A program made the translations under genes and the position numbers. The notes beneath the pieces were generated by a model that was given only the letters and a program-made list of their open reading frames with translations, searched no databases and had not been told where the DNA came from. From Trissonchulus latispiculum (Eukaryota; Nematoda; Enoplea; Enoplida; Ironidae), in assembly GCA_030248195.1 (NCBI GenBank), contig JASAND010030817.1, positions 1 through 64,000 on the forward strand: a DNA stretch of 64,000 nucleotides. Reading direction: 5' to 3'. Positions 56,919 through 64,000 of the stretch are shown here, one piece after another; position 1 is the stretch's first letter; every line of letters starts with the position of its first letter.

Positions 56919-57089
56919 TTTAACTAAAAAATTTTTATCTCTGGATTTAAAAGATTTATATAAATATCAAAGCTTGAACGCCTAATGCTTTTTTGTATAC
57001 TGCTAAACAGTGACTACTAAATTGCAAATTTCCTGAAATTATGAAGCCTAGGTCTCTAATTTCGCTTGTAACCGGCAGAGTTTCATCAT

Positions 57090-57719
57090 TTAGCTGATAG
57101 TGTGGCTGTTGTATGCATGGTCCAAAAACCGATACTGAACACTTTGGAATGGCAAGACATAGCTGCCATTTAACTGACCATTCATACAACCGCCTAAGAT
57201 CATCTTGAAGTAGTACGTCAGTAATAGTTGATTTTTAGTTCCAATATATAACCTAACATCATCTGCATAAATCAGAAGCTTTGCCGATTCAATACAACTT
57301 ACAATATCGTTTATATAGACCAAAAACAGCACTGGTCCCAGCACTGTTCCTTGCGGAACACCACTAGTAACTGGGCTTTTTGGCGATCTACTACCGTTTA
57401 CTTCAACAAACTGCGTACGCTTTGAAAGAAAAGCTCGAATCCAATTTAATACTTTACCTTTAATGCCGTACCGATCAAGCTTGTATAGAAGCTTAGTGTG
57501 TGATACTGTATCAAAAGCCTTTGCAAAGTCAAGATAACAGCAGTCAACTACCTTCCCTTCCTCTAGCATGTTAGACCAATCAACAAGAGATTTTAAAACG
57601 TTTGTAACTATCGATTTCTTTTTCAAAAAACCATGTTGCTGCTGGCAGAGCAGATTATTTTCTTTCAAATGCTTTATAATAAGATCTCGAATGATGGACT
57701 CTAAATGTGGAAGTAGCAC
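57090..57719 (-). pseudogene. LINE reverse transcriptase fragment (CR1/L2-like)
   Basis: RT blocks in order: [60 protein letters not shown] and [13 protein letters not shown], with catalytic YADD. The [18 protein letters not shown] style is that of the CR1/L2/Rex group. The frame then shifts. Confidence 0.85.
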
Positions 57720-58109
57720 TCAAATTTAACAAGATTGCAAAGTTTCTATTACGTTTTAACAGTGAATTTTCAAAAATTCTGAAATTGTGGGGGCCCCCAA
57801 CTAAATAAATATATATAATAAATTAGCTCAGAAAGGGGTATGGGGAGGGTAGGAAAATAGATTGTTAATGCTCAAATACATGATGCATATACATAGACAC
57901 CAGATATTTGTATATATATTATATGAGTACGTAAGTTAGAATATATATATATATATTCGCGGAACAATGTGAAATATGAAGCAACACACACCAACAAGGA
58001 AAAAATTCAACCAAAATTGCGAATATAGCCTCATATCAAAACAAAACTGCATTTCTGCAAAACTTTATTTTTTACGTTAATGACGAAAATTTGATGAAAT
58101 CCGATTTTG

Positions 58110-58500
58110 AAAAAACGCTGTGTGGGTTTTTTTCCCGCCAACTCCAGGTCACCCCCAGGTCGCACCGGAGGGGTCAGAGCAGTGTGGCATATATCATCAT
58201 GAAGCGCAACAGATGCCATACATATCATACAATCCGCTTTGGTCTAGGTCTTTCCAGTAGTTCATGGTGGCCAGGCAAAGTTTGCCAAATTTCGGCACTT
58301 GGACGGACCAAAATTTTCGAAAATTTCGAAGTCCCAAAAAATTTGCAGGGAAGCAGCGGGAGCGACAATAATGCAGCCTCTAGGGTTATTTTGGATTCTC
58401 TTCAAGATAGGCTATTAAAATCGTATATCGCTCATACCGGTAAGCCCACACTGGAGGTGGGTTTTTCCCGCATTGGTGAGTGGGTTTTTTGGGTTTTTCC
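58110..58500. repeat. direct repeat left of type I copy 2
   Basis: GTGGGTTTTTTTCCCGCCAA, CCCAGGTCGCACCGGAGGGG, GAAGCGCAACAGATGCC and GGTAAGCCCACACTGG recur in the same order at about 62180-62535. The two copies bracket the type I element. Confidence 0.75.
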
Positions 58501-58572
58501 CGCTTGACTATACATCTGCATGTAAAAAAATCAATATTTTTGCAAAAATTCATGTCAAATTGACTTTAGAAT

Positions 58573-58845
58573 ACTGGCTTACTTCTACTGGGGAGGGTGG
58601 GGGCCCCCCCCATTCGGGACCTCCCCCCCCCCATTCGAGGAGCCCCCCCCCCAAATTCCGACCCCCCCATAACCCCAAAAATTGCCATTTTTTACCATTT
58701 TTAGCCTAAATTTTAACCTAAAAATTTGTCAAAAAATATGCCCCCCCATTTTCGGTGAGCCCCCCCATCGATGGGGGGGGGGGCTTCTTCGAGCCCCCCC
58801 CCCGTTATCGCCCCCCCCATAAATTTTGGCCTAGAAGTAAGCCAG
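58573..58845. mobile_element. short MITE with G/C-run interior, second copy
   Basis: ACTGGCTTACTTCTACTGG at the left and CCTAGAAGTAAGCCAG at the right, with runs of up to about 10 G or C inside. Same family as 41501 and 60505. Confidence 0.65.
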
Positions 58846-59600
58846 GAATATTTTGTGTGTTTACTGTTTAACACGTTGTGAACATAGGGAAAATTTTGGA
58901 AATTTTTGAAATTTGCTTACATAATTTCTGCAGTTTAAGCATCCTATTTGGGTCGCGTTTTTCTCGCAAAAAAACGTCCGAAAATAATTGCACTTCGAAA
59001 TAGATTGCAGCGAGCGAAGCTGGGCTCTCATATTTGGCATGTGGCATGGCCCAAGGGTGGACTACTGCATAGGCTATATTAGATGTCGGCAGGTCTCCTA
59101 TGGCGCCCTGGCCCTGGGGTCGAATGTTAGTGTGTAAAATGGGGGGTCTGGGCCTACGGACTGTGGAGCCCTACACACAAGCGCTGCTAGGCTGAGGTTT
59201 TGTATTCGAAGAGGAACCCCTATATGGTGAATCTAAAAGGCCCATTAGTTTTGCTCTAGCACCTATCCGTGGTGCTGGGGACACCCTGATGGAGGTGGTC
59301 CCCAACCTTGTCGCTTAGCCTCTAGTGTAGAAAGATCCGCTGCAGGTAGAGCTTTCATATTTGGCGTGTGGGGTGGGCTAGGGGACCACTACAACATAGG
59401 CTATAGTATCTACCGGCCGGACCCCTGTGGCGCCTTGGCCAGGGGTCGGGACCGTGGACCGGGCCCAAAATGGCCACAAATCGATTTTCCAAAAGTGGCC
59501 AGGTTTGGTATCAAATGAAAGCCCTTGCTGAGGGCGAACATTTTTTGTCATTGGAGGACCCCTCCAAAGTGGACCCAGCGGCCTGTGGCGCCCTGACCAG

Positions 59601-60205
59601 GGGCCGGTTCCATAAAACTTTGACTAGCATGCCGGTACTAGCATGCGAGAACTCGCAATGCTAGTGCTAGTCGTGGAGTCAAGTGTACCATAAAAGTTTT
59701 CGATTGACTCGACGAAATGAGCTAAGCGAGTGCGGCGACTCGACAAACTAGCAGTGCTAGTGCGAGGACTAACACTGCGAGTGCGAGTTCGCTAGAAAAT
59801 AACCATAATCATGTAAAAATCGCAGAAAATTCAAATCTCAATGAGATTTTGTAAAAATTGCAGACATTCGAAAAAAGATTCAAAAACGTGCGTCTCTTGA
59901 TTTTGAGTCTATTTTGATAAAAAATGAAAAAGTTATCAAACTTTAATTATCACTTCTCTAGTCAAAATAGACTAGAGAACTAGACGGATGCTAGTAGCGT
60001 ACTAGCAAGGCAAGACGAAAGTTTTATGGAACCCGATTAGTCTACTACGTAGTGTTCAAACGTGTGAGAAGCTAGACTCGCAAGTCGAGTGCTAGTAGCT
60101 ACTCGGCTGCGAGGGTTTTATGGTACACTTGAGGCACTAGACTCGACAACTAGCATGAGTCTAGTTGTCGAGTCTAGTACTCGCAAACTTTTATGGAACC
60201 GGCCC
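59601..60205. mobile_element. PIF/Harbinger-type MITE inside a satellite
   Basis: GGGCCGGTTCCATAAAA and TTTTATGGAACCGGCCC form the TIRs. A perfect CAG duplication (59598-59600, 60206-60208) restores the monomer CCAGGGTCC when the element is removed. The interior is rich in ACTAGC, ACTCG and CTAGTGCTAG words. Related ends occur at 14868-15232. Confidence 0.85.
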
Positions 60206-60504
60206 CAGGGTCCGGACCGGTCCAAAATGGTCAAAAATCGATTTTTCCAAAAGTGGCCAAGTTTGGTATCAAATGAAAGTCTTTGGTGAGGCGAACATTT
60301 TTTGTCATTGGAGGGCCCCTCCAAAGTGGACCCAGCGGCCTGTGGCGCCTTGACCAGGGTCCGGACCGGTCCAAAATGGTCAAAAATAGATTTTTCCAAA
60401 AGTTCAAGTTTGGGATCAAATGAAAGCCCTTGGTGAGGCGAACATTTTTTGTCATTGGAGGACCCTTCCAAAGTGGTCCCAGCGGCCTGTGGCACCCTGT
60501 CCAG

Positions 60505-60885
60505 ACTGGCTTATTTTTACTGGGGGGGGGGCGCCCCCCATTCGGCGACCTCCCCCCCACTCAAGGTTCCCCCCCATGAAAAGCCCCCATATATTTCGAC
60601 CTCATCCCATAACCCACCGTATATAACCCAAAAAGTTGCCAAATTTTACCATTTTTACGCTAAATTTTCGACAAATTTTCCGGCTTCTCCGGATTTTTAA
60701 CGAATTCTATTCTAGCGTAAAAAAACACCGAAAATTATTCATTTTTAGCGATTTTTGGCATGTTTTGCACAAAAAACGTAAAAAAATTAGCAAATTTTTT
60801 CCAAAAATATGCCTCCCCCATTTTTGGTGAGCCATGGGGGTCAACTTCGAGCCCCCCCATAAATTTTGGCCTAAAAATAAGCCAG
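60505..60885. mobile_element. short MITE with G/C-run interior, third copy
   Basis: ACTGGCTTATTTTTACTGG and GGCCTAAAAATAAGCCAG flank the element. CCAG is duplicated (60501-60504 and 60886-60889), and the satellite resumes after it as CCAGGGTCC. A 10-G run is near the left end. Confidence 0.7.
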
Positions 60886-62179
60886 CCAGGGTCCGAACCC
60901 GGTCCAAAATCGATTTTTCGAGAAGTTTCCAAGTTTGGTGTCAAATGAAAGCCCATGGGGAGGCGAACATTTTTGTCATTGGAGGACCCCTCCAAAGTGG
61001 ACCCAGCGCCCTGTGGCACCCTGGCCAGGGTACGGACCCGGTCCAAAATCGATTTTTCGAGAAGTTTCCAAGTTTGGTATCGAATGAAAGCACATGAGGA
61101 GGCGAACATTTTTTGTCATTGGAGGACCCCTCCAAAGTGGACCCAGCGGCATGTGGCGCCCTGGCAAGGGGTCCTAATTGGTCAAAAATCAAAATTTCCA
61201 AAAGTTGTCAAATGTGGTATCAAATGAAAGCCCTTGGTGAGGCGAACATTTTTTGTCATTGGAGGACCCTTCCAAGGTGGTCCTAGAGCCCTGTGGCAGC
61301 CTGGCCAGGGTACGGACCCGGTCCAAAATCGATTTTTCGAGAAGTTTCCAAGTTTGGTATCGAATGAAAGCCCATGAGGAGGCGAACATTTTTTGTCATT
61401 GGAGGACCCCTCCAAAGTGGTCCCAGCGGCATGTGGCGCCCTGGCAAGGGGTCCTAATTGGTCAAAAATCAAAATTTCCAAAAGTTGTCAAATTTGGTTT
61501 TAAATGAAAGCCCTAAATGAGCTGAGCAACTTTTGTCATGTAACTGCATATCCAAGGTGACTGTGCTGGTTGGCTTTTAAAATAGCCTTCCTGCCTAAGA
61601 TAACGCACCTTGAATAAAGCTCTGAAAAGGCCATGAACAGTGGCCTTCCAGTCGAAGATGACGGACCGTGTAAAAAGTAAGTTGGCCATGAACAGTGGCC
61701 TTCCGGCCTAAGATGACGGACCGTAGTTCTGAAAAGGCCATGAACAGTGGCCTTCCAGCCTAAGGTAACGCACCGTGTAAAAAGTTCTGAAAATGCTATT
61801 AACAGGCATTTTCCGCTTCAGCAAATACATTCAGTTAAACTAGAACGTTTTCAGCCAGCCTATTTACGGTACCTAGCTTTGCGTACATTGCGTTTGTACA
61901 TAATTTCTCTGACATGATTTTTCTCTGCAGCGAAAAAATAGGCGAAACTAGGAATACTAGGAAATACCCTCGACGGGCAACCAACTTGGTAGAATAGGGA
62001 AAGACTTGAATCTTAAATACACGGTGCATGGTTACAACTGAGATTCTGCTTTGGTGATATCTACAATGGTGGCATCTACAAAACCTATACCAATTTAATC
62101 TATAGGCTCTATTAAACAAATGTATGTATTGATTTGACCTTTCCGGTCAATGGTTAGAAAAAAATTGAATTTTGAAAAG

Positions 62180-62535
62180 TGGGTTTTTTTCCCGCCAACT
62201 CCAGGTCACCCCCAGGTCGCACCGGAGGGGTCAGAGCAGTGTGACATATATCATCATGAAGCGCAACAGATGCCCTACAGGTACATACAATCCGCTTTGG
62301 TCTAAGTCTTTCCAGTAGTTCAGGGTGGCCCGGCAAAGTTTGCCAAATTTCGGCACTTGGTCGGACCAAAATTTCCAAAAATTTCAAAGTCCCAAAAAAT
62401 TTGCAGGGAAGCAGTGGGAGCAACCATAATACACCCTCCAGGGTTATTTTGGATGCTCTTCAAGATAGGCTATTAAAATCCTAGATAGCTCATACCGGTA
62501 AGCCCACACTGGGGGTGGGTTTTTTCCCGCCTGAC
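62180..62535. repeat. direct repeat right of type I copy 2
   Basis: Same sequence and orientation as 58110-58500, with small differences. Together they suggest that the composite element sits inside a larger duplicated or chimeric repeat carrying GTGGGTTTTTCCCGCC ends. Confidence 0.75.
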
Positions 62536-63150
62536 TATATTATTTTTTACTGGTCTCTAAAAACTTTGGCAAACCATAGATGGTTCATGATTGCGTCCAA
62601 AAATTCGAAAAATGAATACTGATGTCTTTCACTGCACTTTTAATCGTGAACGTAAAAATATTACTTAACTTAATTTTGACTCTAAACTTTTGAATTAGAT
62701 TTATGGCACTGGCAACACTGGCTTTTACGAAGGTTTTCCAAACTATATACGTAGGGTACTTCCCTAAGCAAAATGGAAGTGAAGGTTTCTGCTGCATTTG
62801 TTTCTTTGTTGTTTGCTGCATTAGACATCACAATGTGATGATCATCACCCGAAGGTGCACAGTGTTAGCCAGGAAACTGGCCCGGTAAGGTTGGTCAAAC
62901 ACAACTCAACCAAGTTGCCAGAAGGAGTCTCAAAGCCTGGTCGACGATTTATGCAAGAGTGTTTGCATTATGCTGAATATTTGGCGGAAACATTGAAGAA
63001 ATTTTATTTGAGAAAATTTGACATCGTTAGGTTCGGTTTGTAAAGGAAAACTGAGCATTTGCAAATAAAAAAGTCAGAATTTGAGTTTGACCTTGTTTAA
63101 GACAGTTTAAATTCTATCATACTTTATTACGTATTCCTCTGAAAAACTCT
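62536..63150. other. stretch with no recognised feature
   Basis: AT-rich; two short overlapping plus-strand frames (62703-62888 and 62855-63043) have no recognisable motif. It adjoins the right-hand hAT end at 63229 and may be its interior. Confidence 0.4.
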
Positions 63151-63229
63151 GGCTCCGGCCCCCTTGCCTCCGGCTTCGGCCAGCCGGAGCCAGAGGTGCC
63201 AACTCCGATCGGAGCCGGAGCCGATCCCT
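63150..63229 (-). mobile_element. end of a GGGATCGGCTCCGG-type hAT element
   Basis: On the minus strand TTAGGGATCGGCTCCGGCTC followed by CCGGAG-type hexamers. This parallels the TAGGGATCGACCGG + GGATCC design at 51131 with a different hexamer. Only this end is visible. Confidence 0.5.
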
Positions 63230-63231
63230 AA

Positions 63232-63425
63232 GCAACCTGATGTTTCCTGAAACATTTTGGCACACCTAATATTTCGTGAAACGCTGTGGTACACCTAAAT
63301 GCATTCTCGGAACACTTTTACACTATACTCACTCATAATGCGTTCACACTTGGCTTTGAGTCCGCGCGCCTCGTGGCGTGCCGTATGGATTATGCAGAGT
63401 ATAATGAATGATCGACAAACTGTGT
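63232..63425. repeat. repeat shared with 44330-44490, inverted
   Basis: TGTTTCCTGAAACA, AATGCATTCTCGGAACACTT and CCTCGTGGCGTGCCGTA appear as complements at 44340-44470. It adjoins the third copy of the 44016/44606 inverted-repeat block at 63566, so a larger unit has been duplicated. Confidence 0.6.
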
Positions 63426-63460
63426 GAAGCACAATATTTTGTAATGAAAAGCTTTATGCA

Positions 63461-63523
<63 letters not shown>

Positions 63524-63799
63524 AATGTTAAATATCTACAAATTATATTCTGACATATGTACGCCATATGAGTCTCGTTGTAGGACAGGCTCATATGTTA
63601 AGCTGTTGCAACTTGTTTTCCTTAATTTACAACCTCACTGTCACTACGGAACTCATACGAATGTATATATTGTACTTGCGGCGAAGAAGCACTTTTTGTT
63701 CTTGTTGTATAAAGAGGAACGTTTTCTGGTTTTATTGGTGGCGTTTTTCCTGAGGAAATTGTCCCTCGCCCTCTTGGCTTGTTGCTTTCGATTATTCTT

Positions 63800-63840
<41 letters not shown>

Positions 63841-64000
63841 CTCCCTACATACGTACCTATTCTTTGCATTCTAGGTGTCAGTTTGACATAATGTTAGCTT
63901 CTAGCAGTGTTGATAGTGTACACGTGGGCTAACTCGGCTGTCCTTAATTTATTTGTATGCGCCCAGGAAAATGAGGGCATGGTGCATCCATCACATCTAT

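Larger units (their letters stand above)
56170..57722 (-). mobile_element. 5'-truncated CR1/L2-like LINE
   Basis: RT sequence starts abruptly at 57719 and continues through three frames to the stop near 56355. A short 3' UTR ends in a (TTTC)n-type repeat (GAAA on plus, 56179-56200), as in CR1-group elements. No TSD was identified. At least two frameshifts make it dead. Confidence 0.8.
58945..62060 (-). mobile_element. composite satellite-bearing element, type I copy 2 (inverted)
   Basis: Read leftwards from 62060: part of the 5' palindrome arm, a linker, a ~62-bp minisatellite (61800-61570), a 149-bp-type satellite (about 61500-59460), and the tail with the AGGTCTCCTATGGCGCCCTG and GAAATAGATTGCAGCGAGCG region. 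The terminal hairpin is not present, and similarity ends near 58945. A Harbinger MITE (59601-60205) and a G/C-run MITE (60505-60885) interrupt the array. Confidence 0.6.

Noticed and set aside
62703..63043. Possible transposase fragment
   Set aside because: Two short frames near a hAT end, but no transposase or zinc-finger residues that I can identify.

Overview
The window is nuclear DNA from a metazoan, most likely an invertebrate. It has spliced protein-coding genes with GT-AG introns, AT-rich intergenic DNA and a very high load of transposable elements. I cannot name the species from sequence alone.

Layout. (1) About 0.3-4.3 kb, plus strand: the last exons of a gene whose start lies outside the window; it is helical and charged, and I do not recognise it. 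(2) 9.1-14.7 kb, plus strand: a complete ten-exon gene for a 551-residue protein with a divergent MH2 (SMAD-type) domain of the Drosophila Expansion/Rebuff kind. One intron uses a GC donor. (3) 18.4-39.8 kb, minus strand: a complete 18-exon Cullin-3 gene (778 residues), ending tail-to-tail with the Expansion-like gene. Its large introns carry a Penelope-like element (23.2-25.4 kb), an RNase H-bearing LINE split by a 3.3 kb satellite-bearing element (32.9-38.3 kb), two TTAA-flanked or hAT-type MITEs, and other debris. (4) 39.9-64 kb: no host gene found. This part is transposons, satellites and (TA)n tracts.

The most unusual content is a set of five related composite elements, two of type I and three of type II. 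Types I and II share an architecture: an inverted-repeat 5' block (seen in type I and in some type II copies), one or two minisatellite arrays with periods near 145-149 and 163 bp, a unique tail, and a short perfect GC-rich terminal hairpin where the end is preserved. The satellite monomers of the two types are recognisably related. The architecture resembles non-autonomous Helentron/HINE elements, but no Rep/helicase gene is present, so this is inference. Other structures are a foldback with about 2 kb arms around a hAT element (about 49-55 kb), a three-copy end-to-end hAT MITE array with shared 8-bp junctions, a short MITE family with G/C-homopolymer-rich interiors, and a candidate hammerhead ribozyme beside a tRNA-like segment in the Penelope terminal repeats.

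Cullin-3 and the Expansion-like protein have no known joint function. Exon boundaries were assigned by reading frame, splice signals and remembered family conservation, without alignment software or transcripts.
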